DNA of 64,000 nucleotides from Sideroxydans lithotrophicus ES-1. GTDB lineage: Bacteria > Pseudomonadota > Gammaproteobacteria > Burkholderiales > Gallionellaceae. The notes beneath the pieces were generated by a model. That model was given only the letters and a program-made list of their open reading frames with translations. It ran no database searches and was not told the origin of the DNA. This document shows, in pieces, positions 48,358-57,966 of this stretch. Within the stretch, counting starts at the first letter, position 1, and each line of letters opens with the position of its first letter. The translations under genes were made by a program, and so were the position numbers. The stretch lies in assembly GCF_000025705.1 (NCBI RefSeq), contig NC_013959.1, positions 2,922,001-2,986,000 on the forward strand, given 5' to 3'.

Positions 48358-48816
48358 TCAGTTGCAGCGCTCGCCTTCCTTCGGGTCGAACAGCCGCGCG
48401 AATTCGGTCGGGTGTCCTGACAGCACTTTGACGCAATCGCCCACCTTGTAATGCTTGTAGCTCATCACCTCGATGCGCTCGCTGCTGTTCAGCGGCTGCA
48501 CCGTGAAGCGGTTCGCACCAGTGGCCACTTGCGGCGGTTCCTTGCGTTTGTCGTGCACGCCGCTCAGGCCCGTGTTTGCGCCGATCATCATGCCACTGTA
48601 GCCGCCCGTACCCACGCCGATACCGATACCAAAGCTGACACCGCTGTCGTTCGAGCGTGGCGCTGTCTTGGCCGCCTCCTTGCGTTCCGCATCGGTGAAC
48701 ACATGCACATCCACCACTTTTGCCAGTTTCACGTAACGCGTATCGTCTTCCAGCCTGGGCGTACTCTGGCACGCCACCAGCAAGAGCAGCAGCCCCGGGA
48801 TCAAGGTCTTCTTCAT
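48358..48816 (-). CDS. Putative lipoprotein with glycine-rich segment
   Basis: 152 residues. 'MKKTLIPGLLLLLVACQS' is a lipoprotein signal with Cys16. A glycine-rich stretch follows ('VSFGIGIGVGTGGYSGMMIG'), reminiscent of Slp/17-kDa-antigen-like segments, and a C-terminal beta region ('VMSYKHYKVGDCVKVLSGHP'). Function unknown. ATG 48816 has GGAGCAGAG upstream. Nine bases from the convergent pap. Confidence 0.82.
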   Translation of the reverse strand: MKKTLIPGLLLLLVACQSTPRLEDDTRYVKLAKVVDVHVFTDAERKEAAKTAPRSNDSGVSFGIGIGVGTGGYSGMMIGANTGLSGVHDKRKEPPQVATGANRFTVQPLNSSERIEVMSYKHYKVGDCVKVLSGHPTEFARLFDPKEGERCN

Positions 48817-48844
48817 CGTCTCTGCTCCTTCGAACTCGCGAACA

Positions 48845-49147
48845 TCAGGCCTGCTGTACCAGCACATAAGGCCTGACCACCACCGCCCATACGTCGGCAT
48901 CCGCTTCATACCAGGCCAGCGCCTGCGCATCGGGGACACGGGCGATCTGTCCGGTCTGCATCCATTCGAGTACCTGCGCCTTGTTGTCCTCGGAGATCTG
49001 GAACGCCACCTCGACCAGGTCGAGTTCGGCGCTGACCAGGATCGCCGACCCGCTGGCAAAGAAGCGCTGCAATTCCTTCCAGGCGATGCGCGCAGTCTCC
49101 AGATTCACGCTGGCACGTTTGAAGTCTTCGGGGTTCATGGTACTCAT
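48845..49147 (-). CDS. DUF2288 domain-containing protein
   Basis: 100 residues, recognised from 'TARIAWKELQRFFASGSAIL', 'DLVEVAFQISEDNKAQVLEW' and the C-terminal 'DVWAVVVRPYVLVQQ'. Cytosolic, function unknown. Start at 49147, or 9 bases later at 49138 (MNPEDF); no strong ribosome site discriminates. Lies between the carbonic anhydrase-like gene and the lipoprotein gene, all on the minus strand. Confidence 0.85.
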   Translation of the reverse strand: MSTMNPEDFKRASVNLETARIAWKELQRFFASGSAILVSAELDLVEVAFQISEDNKAQVLEWMQTGQIARVPDAQALAWYEADADVWAVVVRPYVLVQQA

Positions 49148-49162
49148 GCAAATAACTTTCGA

Positions 49163-49702
49163 TTACGGATTCGTGTTGTTCAGGTAATTGTCCTTCACCC
49201 GCATATAGTGCTCGGCCGAGTAACGCAGATAGGCGAGTTCTTCTTGCGTCAATGCACGCACGGCCTTGGCCGGGCGCCCCATGTAGAGCATGCCACCCTC
49301 CAGTATCTTGCCCGGCGAGATCAGGCTGCCGGCGCCGACCATCACTCGGTCGGGGATCACCACATCGTCCATGATGATGGAGCCCATGCCGATCAGGCAC
49401 TCGTTGCCGATGCTGCAACCGTGCACGATCACCGAATGGCCCACCGTCACATAGTCGCCGATGATGAGCGGCGACCCGTTTGGTTTTTCCGGTGTCTTGT
49501 GCGACACATGGCCCATGCTCAAGTCCTGCACGTTCGTCCCGCGCCCGATCACGATGCGGTTCACGTCCCCGCGCAACACCGTGTTGCACCAGACGGAGGC
49601 ATCGTCGCCTATCGTCACGTCGCCGATGACCTGGCAGGAAGGGTGCAGGTAGACGCGTTCGCCGAGGATGGGGGTGGTGTCGAGATAGTTGAAGACAGGC
49701 AT
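49163..49702 (-). CDS. Gamma carbonic anhydrase family protein
   Basis: 179 residues from ATG 49702. Left-handed beta-helix hexapeptide repeats ('VIGDVTIGDDASVWCNTVLR', 'IGDYVTVGHSVIVHGCSIGN') with the metal-binding His in 'MGHVSHKTPE' and 'GHSVIVHGC'. YrdA/PaaY-like. A GTG at 49726 would lengthen it but overlaps the toxin gene. Whether it is an active carbonic anhydrase is not decidable by eye. Confidence 0.9.
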   Translation of the reverse strand: MPVFNYLDTTPILGERVYLHPSCQVIGDVTIGDDASVWCNTVLRGDVNRIVIGRGTNVQDLSMGHVSHKTPEKPNGSPLIIGDYVTVGHSVIVHGCSIGNECLIGMGSIIMDDVVIPDRVMVGAGSLISPGKILEGGMLYMGRPAKAVRALTQEELAYLRYSAEHYMRVKDNYLNNTNP

Positions 49703-49707
49703 ATCGT

Positions 49708-49992
49708 TTAAAAGCTTTCCGGCCACGCTCTGGCCGTATGGATCACAGACAAGATTTGTACTTCATCCGAGCTGACGCGATAGGCAAGTACAAAGGGGAA
49801 GCGCCCGATGGCAAGTTCGCGTGTTCCGGGGACTCGGCCTGGCCGCCCCACCAATGGATTGTCAGGCAACGCCTTGGCCGAATCGCGAACGAGCTGGACG
49901 ACTCGACGCGCTGCAGCCGGATTTTCCTGGGCTATGTAATCGTGAATCTCCGCAAGGTCTGATCTGGCCTGCGGGGTATAACGCAGGTTCAT
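49708..49992 (-). CDS. ParE/RelE family toxin
   Basis: 94 residues: 'LRYTPQARSDLAEIHDYIAQ' and 'FPFVLAYRVSSDEVQILSVI' followed by 'HTARAWP' are the ParE/RelE fold. Overlaps the upstream antitoxin by 4 bases, the typical coupling. ParE members poison gyrase, RelE members cut mRNA; the sequence looks closer to ParE. Confidence 0.9.
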   Translation of the reverse strand: MNLRYTPQARSDLAEIHDYIAQENPAAARRVVQLVRDSAKALPDNPLVGRPGRVPGTRELAIGRFPFVLAYRVSSDEVQILSVIHTARAWPESF

Positions 49993-50228
49993 GCCTGTGG
50001 CTGAGTGTAGCGGGCGAAGAACGCCTCCATCTCCTCGTCCGTCACGAACTCACCGCGTTGCGCCTGCGCAAGCCCTTCCTGGATTCTTGCAGTGATACGG
50101 CGCTGTTGCACCAGATACAGCGACAAGGCTTCATTCGCCAAATCGCTTTCGCTGCGATGACTCGCTTCTGCCAGTTGGTCGAGCTGGTCTTTCAGGTCGG
50201 TGCGAATCTCAAGGGTGGCTGTATTCAT
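49989..50228 (-). CDS. Ribbon-helix-helix antitoxin of ParE-like pair
   Basis: 79 residues. 'ATLEIRTDLKDQLDQLAEAS' and 'RSESDLANEALSLYLVQQRR' form a RHH DNA-binding domain; the acidic C-terminus ('DEEMEAFFARY') should wrap the toxin. A GTGGT-N8-ACCAC dyad at 50274-50291, about 45 bases upstream of the start, could be its operator. Confidence 0.9.
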   Translation of the reverse strand: MNTATLEIRTDLKDQLDQLAEASHRSESDLANEALSLYLVQQRRITARIQEGLAQAQRGEFVTDEEMEAFFARYTQPQA

Positions 50229-50373
50229 GTTGATTCTCCGAAATCTGACGAGGCGATATTACGCCAAGAAATTGTGGTCCCAGATTACCACTTAAGCATA
50301 GCGTATTGCACCGGATGTTTTCATTTCATACAGCGCAATGCCCGTTGACTATCGCGCCCGACTGCACTGGGCT

Positions 50374-50796
50374 TTAATTCTTCTCGAATTTGTTTCTGTA
50401 TCGAACGAACTCGCGTAGCTGCTGTGTATATTGATATGGTCGTTTATGGGCGAGCAGCGCCTCTTCATATTTCAAATAGGTTTTCGAGCTCCTCCCTAGT
50501 GCCAATAGCGTTACTAAAGCCGCACATTGAGTAAGCCAATATATATCCGCTGAAAGTTCGTGCGCTTTTGAATATCCCAAATCTAGCGCCTTCGAATACA
50601 GCCTGTCTGCAAGTATCTCTGCTTCAGATCGCAAGACATCTCGCTCTTCCGAAGAATGTGAGCAATCCCATCTATTCAGAAAATCCTGATATTGTTGGCG
50701 CAAAGCCTTACCTGCAACGCTAAATTCAGGACAGCGTGGTCGCCCCAGCAATAAATTCCCAAATTTTCGGCTAATTGTCTGAAGTGATTTATACAC
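50374..50796 (-). CDS. Hypothetical protein
   Basis: 140 residues from a GTG at 50796, no clear ribosome site. Unrecognised; helical, basic, with Tyr-rich C-terminus ('EEALLAHKRPYQYTQQLREF'), a central hydrophobic stretch ('IYWLTQCAALVTLLALG') and 'EILADRLYSKALDLGYSKAH'. Base use is visibly more AT-rich than the neighbours, and it lies between pyrC and the toxin-antitoxin pair, so recent acquisition is plausible. Confidence 0.55.
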   Translation of the reverse strand: MYKSLQTISRKFGNLLLGRPRCPEFSVAGKALRQQYQDFLNRWDCSHSSEERDVLRSEAEILADRLYSKALDLGYSKAHELSADIYWLTQCAALVTLLALGRSSKTYLKYEEALLAHKRPYQYTQQLREFVRYRNKFEKN

Positions 50797-50832
50797 ATCT
50801 ATTTCGATTCTATTGTTAACCCCTGTAAGGAG

Positions 50833-51867
50833 TTAGCTTGATAACTTCCACCCCATCTTCTCCCCCGCCCGTAGCGGCACGAGTCGATGCTCCCCAAACC
50901 CCACCGACGCAGGCATCTGCCACTCTTCTTTGCGCAGCGTGACCTTCTCGGTGTTGCGCGGCAGACCGTAATAGTCTGCACCGTAGAAACTGGCGAAAGC
51001 TTCCAGTTTGTCCAGCGCGCCCGCTGCTTCGAACGCTTCGGCATACAGCTCGATGGCGCTGTGCGCGGTGTAGCAACCGGCGCAGCCGCAGGCGTTCTCT
51101 TTGGTGTGCTGGGCGTGCGGGGCGCTGTCGGTGCCGAGGAAGAATTTCTTGTTGCCGCTGGTGGCGGCTTTGACCAGTGCTTCGCGGTGCGTCTCGCGTT
51201 TCAGGATGGGCAGGCAGTAGAAGTGCGGGCGGATGCCGCCCACCAGCATGGCATTGCGGTTGTACAGCAGGTGCTGCGGCGTGAGCGTGGCGGCGATGGT
51301 GTCCGGTGTGCTGGCGACGAACTGCGCGGCATCTTTGGTGGTGATGTGCTCGAACACCACGCGCAAGCCGGGCAGGTCTTTCAGCAGCGGTTGCATGACG
51401 CGCTCGATGAACACGGCTTCGCGGTCGAAGATGTCGATGTCGGTGCTGGTGACTTCGCCGTGCACCAGCAGCGGCATGCCGCAGCGTTGCATCTCTTCCA
51501 GTGCGGCATAGGTCTTGCGCAGGTCGGTGACGCCCGCATCGGAATTCGTGGTGGCGCCCGCCGGGTAGAGCTTCACTGCATGCACCACGCCGCTGGCTTT
51601 GGCTTTTTTGATCTCTTCGGCGCTGGTGATGTCGGTGAGGTACAGCGTCATCAGCGGTTCGAACTTCATGCCTTTTGGCAGCGCTTTCAGAATGCGCTCG
51701 CGGTAGGCCACGGCCTGCACGGTGGTGGTGACGGGCGGGCGCAGGTTGGGCATGACGATGGCGCGGGCGAATTGTCGTGCAGTATCGGGCAGGACGGACC
51801 GCATCAGCGCTTCGTCGCGCAGGTGCAGGTGCCAGTCGTCTGGGCGGGTAAAGGTCAGTGTCTTCAT
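50833..51867 (-). CDS. pyrC: Dihydroorotase (type II, catalytic)
   Basis: Cyclises carbamoyl aspartate to dihydroorotate. 344 residues. The metal motif is intact: '[11 protein letters not shown]' (HxH) near residues 9-19; the carboxylated lysine lies in '[15 protein letters not shown]', further ligands in 'LLVHGEV' and '[10 protein letters not shown]', and the catalytic Asp in '[20 protein letters not shown]'. It complements the inactive homologue beside pyrB. Start ATG 51867; an ATG three codons earlier (51876) is also possible. Confidence 0.95.
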   Translation of the reverse strand: MKTLTFTRPDDWHLHLRDEALMRSVLPDTARQFARAIVMPNLRPPVTTTVQAVAYRERILKALPKGMKFEPLMTLYLTDITSAEEIKKAKASGVVHAVKLYPAGATTNSDAGVTDLRKTYAALEEMQRCGMPLLVHGEVTSTDIDIFDREAVFIERVMQPLLKDLPGLRVVFEHITTKDAAQFVASTPDTIAATLTPQHLLYNRNAMLVGGIRPHFYCLPILKRETHREALVKAATSGNKKFFLGTDSAPHAQHTKENACGCAGCYTAHSAIELYAEAFEAAGALDKLEAFASFYGADYYGLPRNTEKVTLRKEEWQMPASVGFGEHRLVPLRAGEKMGWKLSS

Positions 51868-51913
51868 GCCCGGCATTCTAACAGTTGGCAGGGCATGTGA
51901 TTGAAGCGGGAAA

Positions 51914-52477
51914 CTAATTGCGGCCCGCGACCCACTGTGCCGCAGCTTCCGCCACGCGCTTGCCGAACTGCCTGGCCGTCTCCAGATCGCCGGGCAGCAT
52001 CTCGTCCGGCGAAGCGTCGGAAGGAGAGACCGACATCGCGCCGCAGAACGAACCGACATAGTTCACGTCATTGCGCTGTGCGGTCTTGCTGTTGGAGGGC
52101 AGCATGCCGGTGCCGACCCAGATCATGCCGTGCTGCATGGCGAGAGTGAAGATGTAATGCAGGGTGGAAAGCTTGTCGCCGTTCATGGTGGCGGAATTGG
52201 TGAAGCCGGCGGCGATCTTGTTCTTCCATTTCTGCGAGGACCACGGCTTGGACGAGGCATCGGCGAATTTCTTGAACTGCCAGCTGACCATGCCCATGTA
52301 GGTCGGCGAGCCCATGATGATGGCATCCGCCGCATCCAGCGTGGCCCATTCGGCCTCGCTCAGGTTGCCTTCGGAGCTGATCGCCATGAGTATCGCGTTG
52401 GCCCCCGTTGCCACGGCTTGCGCCTGTCTTGCTGTATGTCCATATCCGCTGTGATAGATCACGACCACTTTCGCCAT
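51914..52477 (-). CDS. Flavodoxin-fold NAD(P)H:quinone oxidoreductase-like protein (WrbA/flavodoxin family)
   Basis: 187 residues. '[20 protein letters not shown]' is an FMN phosphate-binding loop; '[20 protein letters not shown]' and '[20 protein letters not shown]' match the WrbA/flavodoxin group. Cytosolic FMN quinone reductase is the likely role. It lies about 47 bases upstream of pyrC on the same strand. Confidence 0.88.
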   Translation of the reverse strand: MAKVVVIYHSGYGHTARQAQAVATGANAILMAISSEGNLSEAEWATLDAADAIIMGSPTYMGMVSWQFKKFADASSKPWSSQKWKNKIAAGFTNSATMNGDKLSTLHYIFTLAMQHGMIWVGTGMLPSNSKTAQRNDVNYVGSFCGAMSVSPSDASPDEMLPGDLETARQFGKRVAEAAAQWVAGRN

Positions 52478-52554
52478 GAAATTCCCTCTCTAGATTATTG
52501 GAACATTCAGCGTAACCACTCAGGCCACGAATGGCAACCTCGCCAACAGGTCGA

Positions 52555-53424
52555 TTATTCTGCGCCGGACTTGAGCTGCAATGCCCGCTGGTACAGCTCG
52601 TTCTTGTTTGCGCCCGTGACCTTCACTGCCAGTTGCACCGCCTGTTTCAGCGGCAGCTCTTCCAGCAATATGGCCAGTGTGCGTTCGGTGGCCGCATCCA
52701 GACCGGCTGCCCTTTCCGGTGCGCCGGAAACCAGCAACACGAATTCGCCGCGCTGGTTGTTCGGGTCGCTGTTCAGCCACTCCATCGCATCGGCGAGTTT
52801 GCAGCGATGGATGCTCTCGAACAACTTGGTGATCTCGCGGGCAAACACGATCTCGCGTTCATCGCCGAACACTGCATGCAGGTCTTCGGTACACTCCAGG
52901 ATGCGATGCGGCGCTTCGTAGAACACCAGCGTGTATGGATGCCCGGCCAGCCCCTGCAGCACGCCGCACCGGGCGGCGGATTTGTTCGGCAAAAAACCGT
53001 AAAACAGAAAATGCGGCGCACTCAGGCCGGATGCGGACAGCGCAGTGACTGCGGCACTCGCTCCCGGAACAGGGATCACGCGGAAGCCCGCTTCGCGCAC
53101 GAGCCCTACCAGCACCGCACCGGGATCGCTCACTGCCGGCGTGCCGGCATCCGTCACCAGCGCCACGCTTTGTCCCTGTTGCAACAGGCTGATCACCTTT
53201 TCCGCAGCGCCGCGTTCGTTGTGCTGGTGCAACGCCAGCAACCGGGCATCGCCAATCCCATGATGTTGCAGCAAATGTTTGGTATTGCGGGTATCTTCTG
53301 CGGCGATGGTATCGGCCGCTCCCAGCGTTTCCAGCGCGCGCAGGGTGATGTCACTTAGATTTCCAATCGGGGTGGCGACTACATATAATGCGCACTCTAA
53401 TTTTTGTTTGGGCTTGATATGCAA
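52555..53424 (-). CDS. rsmI: 16S rRNA (cytidine-1402-2'-O)-methyltransferase
   Basis: 289 residues. 'ALYVVATPIGNLSDITLRAL' near the N-terminus, 'AAEDTRNTKHLLQHHGI', 'VALVTDAGTPAVSDPGAVLV' and 'VIPVPGASAAVTALSASGL' are the tetrapyrrole-methylase fold of RsmI. No ATG precedes the conserved block; TTG 53424 is the only visible initiation codon, which makes its 5' end overlap the divergent lpoA start (53419). The rsmI/lpoA divergence matches E. coli gene order. Confidence 0.92.
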   Translation of the reverse strand: MHIKPKQKLECALYVVATPIGNLSDITLRALETLGAADTIAAEDTRNTKHLLQHHGIGDARLLALHQHNERGAAEKVISLLQQGQSVALVTDAGTPAVSDPGAVLVGLVREAGFRVIPVPGASAAVTALSASGLSAPHFLFYGFLPNKSAARCGVLQGLAGHPYTLVFYEAPHRILECTEDLHAVFGDEREIVFAREITKLFESIHRCKLADAMEWLNSDPNNQRGEFVLLVSGAPERAAGLDAATERTLAILLEELPLKQAVQLAVKVTGANKNELYQRALQLKSGAE

Positions 53425-54624
53425 ACTGTCGCCTCTAGGTCTGGTTGGTTACGCTGGTTGTTTGTCGCCGCACTATACGTGAGCATATTTGGCTGCGCCA
53501 CTCCGCCGACTGCGCCCAGCGCACCAGCGCCCGCGCCTGCCCAGGCTCCTGTCACCCAGGCACCCGTGACGCCTCCGCCTGCTGCACAACCGCCCGTGGT
53601 CACGGAAGCGGTTCCCGCACCTGCACCGCTGCAGTCGACAGTCCTGCCTGCAGTGATCCCGGGGCCACCGCATATCGCCCTGTTGCTGCCCTTGAATTCT
53701 CCGATCTTTGCCAAGGCTGCCGATGCCGTACAGCAAGGTTTCCTCGCGGCTGCCAACAAGGAAGCGAACGGCCTTCCCGTGCGCGTCTATCCCTATAGCG
53801 ATACTAACTCCGAGATCGTTGGCCTGTATCAGCAGGCGATACGCGCTGGCGCGGTCGCCGTAGCCGGCCCGCTCACCCGCAACGGTGTCGCCGCACTGGC
53901 AGCGACTGGCCCATTGACCACACCGACACTGGCGATGAATCTGGCGGATAACGATGCTCGCACCGACAATCTGTATTTCTTCGGCCTGCCCGGTGAAGCC
54001 GAAGCGCGCCAGGCAGCCCAGCGCGCCACGGCCGCCGGATTGCTCAGCGCCACCGTCGTGAGGACCGACACTGCGTTCTCCAAGCGCCTGGCACAGGCAT
54101 TCTCCGACGAATGGCAACGCGAGGGCGGCATCCTCAAGCCTGAGATCGTCTATACCGGCGACCCGACCGCATTGAAAGAGCTGCCGCAGGATCCGGGCGA
54201 TTCAGTGTTCATCGCCGCCGAAGCCAGCCAGGCGCGCCTGTTGCGCCCATACATCACTGCCGAATTGCCTGTCTATTCGACCTCGCAGATATTCTCGGGT
54301 AACAACCGCACGCTGACCAACTACGACCTGTCCGATGTGCGCTTTTTCGACATGCCGTGGATGCTGCAGCCCGACCATCCCGCCGTGATGATCTATCCGC
54401 ATGTCACTCCGCCGTTGCCACCGGAACTGGAGCGCCTGTATGCCCTCGGCATCGACTCCTACCGCCTGCTGCAGCTGCTCATGGACCACAAAGAGACGAC
54501 AGCGCTCCCTCTGGACGGCGTCACCGGCAAGATCACGCTGACCGGTCATACCTTCCAGCGCGAGGCCATCTTTGCCATCATGAGACAAGGACTGGGCGTT
54601 CCGCTGGACAGCAAGTCGCACTGA
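53419..54624 (+). CDS. lpoA: Penicillin-binding protein activator LpoA/LppC family lipoprotein
   Basis: 401 residues. A signal with lipobox 'VSIFGCATP' is followed by a Pro/Ala-rich linker (about residues 28-75), then a periplasmic-binding-type domain ('HIALLLPLNSPIFAKAADAV', 'VAGPLTRNGVAALAATGP'). E. coli LpoA activates PBP1A from the outer membrane; this one is shorter and lacks the N-terminal TPR-like domain. ATG 53419 lies within the rsmI start region. Followed by yraN with TGATG overlap. Confidence 0.9.
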   Translation: MQTVASRSGWLRWLFVAALYVSIFGCATPPTAPSAPAPAPAQAPVTQAPVTPPPAAQPPVVTEAVPAPAPLQSTVLPAVIPGPPHIALLLPLNSPIFAKAADAVQQGFLAAANKEANGLPVRVYPYSDTNSEIVGLYQQAIRAGAVAVAGPLTRNGVAALAATGPLTTPTLAMNLADNDARTDNLYFFGLPGEAEARQAAQRATAAGLLSATVVRTDTAFSKRLAQAFSDEWQREGGILKPEIVYTGDPTALKELPQDPGDSVFIAAEASQARLLRPYITAELPVYSTSQIFSGNNRTLTNYDLSDVRFFDMPWMLQPDHPAVMIYPHVTPPLPPELERLYALGIDSYRLLQLLMDHKETTALPLDGVTGKITLTGHTFQREAIFAIMRQGLGVPLDSKSH

Positions 54625-54959
54625 TGAAACCGGGCGCCAGGGCCGAACTGATCGCCGCCGAACATTTGCGGCGTCACGGTTTGGCGCTGGTGCAGTCGAA
54701 TTATCGCTGCCGCTTCGGCGAGATCGACCTGATCCTGCGCGATGGAGAGACCCTGGTCTTCGCCGAGGTGCGCCAGCGCAGCCGCAACGATTTCGGCGGT
54801 GCGGCGGCCAGCATAGACCGGCACAAACAGCAGCGCCTCATCCTGGCCGCCCAGCATTACCTGGCCTCAATGCCGCGCCTGCCGCCCTGCCGTTTCGATG
54901 CTGTGCTGCTGGATGCCGCGGACAACATCGAGTGGGTCAAAAATGCTTTTGAGCTTTAG
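54624..54959 (+). CDS. yraN: YraN family (UPF0102) endonuclease-like protein
   Basis: 111 residues. 'GARAELIAAEHLRRHGLALV', 'CRFGEIDLILRDGETLVFAE' and 'VRQRSRNDFGG' show the PD-(D/E)xK-like pattern with Arg in place of the usual Lys after E-V, as also seen in some homologues. Role unknown. ATG 54624 overlaps the lpoA stop; diaA-like gene follows. Confidence 0.92.
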   Translation: MKPGARAELIAAEHLRRHGLALVQSNYRCRFGEIDLILRDGETLVFAEVRQRSRNDFGGAAASIDRHKQQRLILAAQHYLASMPRLPPCRFDAVLLDAADNIEWVKNAFEL

Positions 54960-55588
<629 letters not shown>

Positions 55589-55589
<1 letters not shown>

Positions 55590-56158
55590 TGCGTTATCCG
55601 ATTTTGATCCTGGTTGCTGCACTGCTTTCGCTGCAAGGTTGCGTCGCACCGGTCGTCGCTGCCGGTGCGGGTGTAGGGGCGATAATGACAACCACCGACC
55701 GCCGCAGCACAGGCGCAATGGTCGAGGACGACACCATCGAGAGCAAGGCGCAGAAACGCATCGAGGAAAAATACAAGGACACCGCACATGTGAGTGTAAC
55801 CTCCTATAACCGCTTCGCCCTCGTCACCGGCACCGCGGCGACCGAAGAAGCCAAGATGGATATCGAGCGCATCATCGGCAGCATCCCCAATGTCAAAGGC
55901 ATCGCCAACGAACTGGATATCGGCAACGTTTCCGCCAACAGTTCCAACAGCAGCGATTCGCGCATCACCGGCAGCGTGAAGATGCGCTTCGTCAAAAGCC
56001 CTGTGCTCAAGGCCGACCAGGTCAAGGTCGTCACCGAGAACAGCGTGGTCTATCTGATGGGCCTGGTGACACGCGCCGAAGCAGACGCCGCCTCCGACAT
56101 CGCCAGCACCACGCGCGGCGTACAAAAAGTCGTCCGCGTCTTCGAATACATCGACTAG
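55589..56158 (+). CDS. dolP: BON-domain lipoprotein DolP (YraP-like)
   Basis: 189 residues. Lipobox '[10 protein letters not shown]' (Cys18), then two BON domains (about 50-115 and 120-189; '[20 protein letters not shown]', '[20 protein letters not shown]'). Outer-membrane lipoprotein linked to envelope integrity. ATG 55589 overlaps the diaA stop, and its TAG overlaps the GTG start of rfaE2. Confidence 0.92.
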
Positions 56159-56646
56159 TGAAATACCCTGCTCCCAGCTTCGAAGACAAGATCTGCACGG
56201 CTGACCTGCTCGCCGCGAAAGTCGCGCTGCTGCCGCGGCCGCTGGTGTTCACCAACGGCTGTTTCGATGTGCTGCATCGCGGCCACGTCACTTACCTGGC
56301 CCAGGCCCGCGCGCTCGGCTTCTCGCTCATTGTCGGCGTCAACAGCGATGCCTCGGTGAAGCGCCAAGGCAAGGGCGACGACCGCCCGATCAATGCCGAA
56401 CAGGATCGCATGGCGGTGCTGGCCGCGCTGGAATCGGTGAGCCTGGTAGTCAAGTTCGACGAAGACACGCCGCTCAACCTCATTCTCGCCTGCAAGCCGG
56501 ACGTGCTGGTGAAGGGCGGCGACTGGAAGCCGGAGAACATCGTCGGCAGCAAGGAAGTGAAGATCTGGGGTGGCACCGTGCACAGCATCACCTTCCTGCA
56601 TGAACGTTCCACCACCGCATTACTGAAAAAGATAAGATCGCTATGA
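56158..56646 (+). CDS. rfaE2: D-glycero-beta-D-manno-heptose 1-phosphate adenylyltransferase
   Basis: 162-residue stand-alone cytidylyltransferase-like domain (second half of HldE). '[20 protein letters not shown]' contains HxGH; '[20 protein letters not shown]' and '[12 protein letters not shown]' complete the site. Makes ADP-heptose precursor for LPS core. GTG start at 56158 overlapping the dolP stop. The kinase half (hldA) is not in this window. Confidence 0.93.
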   Translation: MKYPAPSFEDKICTADLLAAKVALLPRPLVFTNGCFDVLHRGHVTYLAQARALGFSLIVGVNSDASVKRQGKGDDRPINAEQDRMAVLAALESVSLVVKFDEDTPLNLILACKPDVLVKGGDWKPENIVGSKEVKIWGGTVHSITFLHERSTTALLKKIRSL

Positions 56647-56993
56647 CACCTACCGAAATCACCCTGCATCAACAATCCAAAGTGCTGGAGATCGCCTTCG
56701 ACGACGGCACACGCTACAAGCTGCCGTTCGAGTTCCTGCGCGTGTACTCGCCTTCCGCCGAAGTGCGCGGCCACGGCCCGGGACAGGAGACATTGCAGGT
56801 CGGCAAGCGCAACGTGATGCTTACTGAAATCGAACCTGCCGGCAGCTATGCCATCAAACTGGTGTTCGACGACGGCCACGACAGCGGGCTCTACACCTGG
56901 GAATACCTGCACGAGCTGGGCAAATATCACGATGCCATGTGGCACGATTACCTGACCAAGCTGGAAGCAGCTGGTGAGAGCCGCGATAAATAA
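56643..56993 (+). CDS. DUF971 domain-containing protein
   Basis: 116 residues: '[20 protein letters not shown]', '[20 protein letters not shown]' and '[19 protein letters not shown]' are the GBBH-like N-terminal (DUF971) domain. Often upstream of ubiE in betaproteobacteria and sometimes linked to Fe-S carrier proteins; role unknown. ATG overlaps the rfaE2 stop by 4 bases. Confidence 0.9.
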   Translation: MTPTEITLHQQSKVLEIAFDDGTRYKLPFEFLRVYSPSAEVRGHGPGQETLQVGKRNVMLTEIEPAGSYAIKLVFDDGHDSGLYTWEYLHELGKYHDAMWHDYLTKLEAAGESRDK

Positions 56994-57005
56994 ACACCCG
57001 CAGTT

Positions 57006-57089
57006 CCCTCTCCCCCTGGGAGAGGGGTAGGGTGAGGGGGAATCTGCAACGGGCCGCCCTCACCCCGGCCCTCTCCCGGTGGGAGAGGG
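57006..57089. repeat. Double-hairpin CCCTCTCCC repeat element
   Basis: Hairpin 1: CCCTCTCCC (57006-57014)/GGGAGAGGG (57018-57026). Hairpin 2: the same arms at 57069-57077 and 57081-57089. An inner pair GGGTGAGGG (57030-57038)/CCCTCACCC (57057-57065) links them, so the whole 84 bases can fold as one nested structure. It lies between the DUF971 gene and ubiE. A degraded relative is seen near 26780-26826. Confidence 0.85.
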
Positions 57090-57112
57090 AGTAAAAATAC
57101 AGGAGCATCATC

Positions 57113-57844
57113 ATGGCAAACACCCATTTCGGTTTTCAGACCGTAGACGAGAACGAAAAGGCCAGGAAGGTCGCCGGCGTGTTCACCTCCGTCGCCAGCA
57201 AATACGACATCATGAACGACCTGATGTCGGTTGGCCTGCACCGCATCTGGAAGCCTTTCGCGGTCGGTCTTGCGAACGTGCACGAAGGCCAGCGCGTGCT
57301 GGATGTGGCCGGCGGCTCGGGCGACCTGACCAGGCTGTTCCTGAAGAAGGTCGGCAGCAGCGGCCAGGTGGTGCTCACCGACATCAACAACGCCATGCTG
57401 CGCGTTGGGCGCGACCGCTTGCTGGACGAAGGCAAGACCACGCCCACCGCACAGTGCGACGCCGAGCGCCTGCCTTTCCCCGACAACTATTTCGACTGCG
57501 TGAGCATCGCCTTCGGCCTGCGCAACGTCACCCACAAGGATGCCGCGCTGCGCGAGATGAAGCGTGTGCTCAAGCCCGGCGGACGCGTGATCGTGCTGGA
57601 ATTCTCCAAGGTGGCCAAACCGCTGGAAAAGGCCTACGACCTCTACTCCTTCAAGCTGCTACCCAAGATGGGTGAGATCATCGCCAACGACGCCGACAGC
57701 TACCGCTACCTCGCCGAATCCATCCGCATGCATCCGGGGCAGGAAGAACTGAAGAAGATGATGGAAGAAGCTGGGCTGGAGCGCGTCGAATATTTCAACA
57801 TGACGGGCGGGGTGGTGGCGGTGCATCGGGGGTATAAGCTGTAG
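57113..57844 (+). CDS. ubiE: Ubiquinone/menaquinone C-methyltransferase
   Basis: 243 residues. '[20 protein letters not shown]' and '[19 protein letters not shown]' (SAM motif I), '[20 protein letters not shown]' and '[13 protein letters not shown]'-type C-terminus ('[16 protein letters not shown]') are diagnostic. AGGAG precedes ATG 57113, just after the repeat element. ubiB is 3 kb downstream. Confidence 0.96.
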   Translation: MANTHFGFQTVDENEKARKVAGVFTSVASKYDIMNDLMSVGLHRIWKPFAVGLANVHEGQRVLDVAGGSGDLTRLFLKKVGSSGQVVLTDINNAMLRVGRDRLLDEGKTTPTAQCDAERLPFPDNYFDCVSIAFGLRNVTHKDAALREMKRVLKPGGRVIVLEFSKVAKPLEKAYDLYSFKLLPKMGEIIANDADSYRYLAESIRMHPGQEELKKMMEEAGLERVEYFNMTGGVVAVHRGYKL

Positions 57845-57934
57845 ACACGCTTAGCCATCTACTTCTCGGTTGAACCTTTCTCCTTCCACCCTGCAAACCC
57901 CGCTCTTGCATCTCCTTCTGACTTCAGCGATGAT

Positions 57935-57956
57935 GTGCATCACATTTGTAATGCAC
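57935..57956. promoter_or_regulatory. Palindromic operator candidate upstream of toxin-antitoxin pair
   Basis: A 22-base dyad, GTGCATCACA-TT-TGTAATGCAC, with 9 of 11 base pairs complementary. It ends one base before the GAGG ribosome site (57957-57960) of the antitoxin gene, the usual place for autorepression by an antitoxin-toxin complex. Confidence 0.65.
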
Positions 57957-57966
57957 GAGGTGTTCC

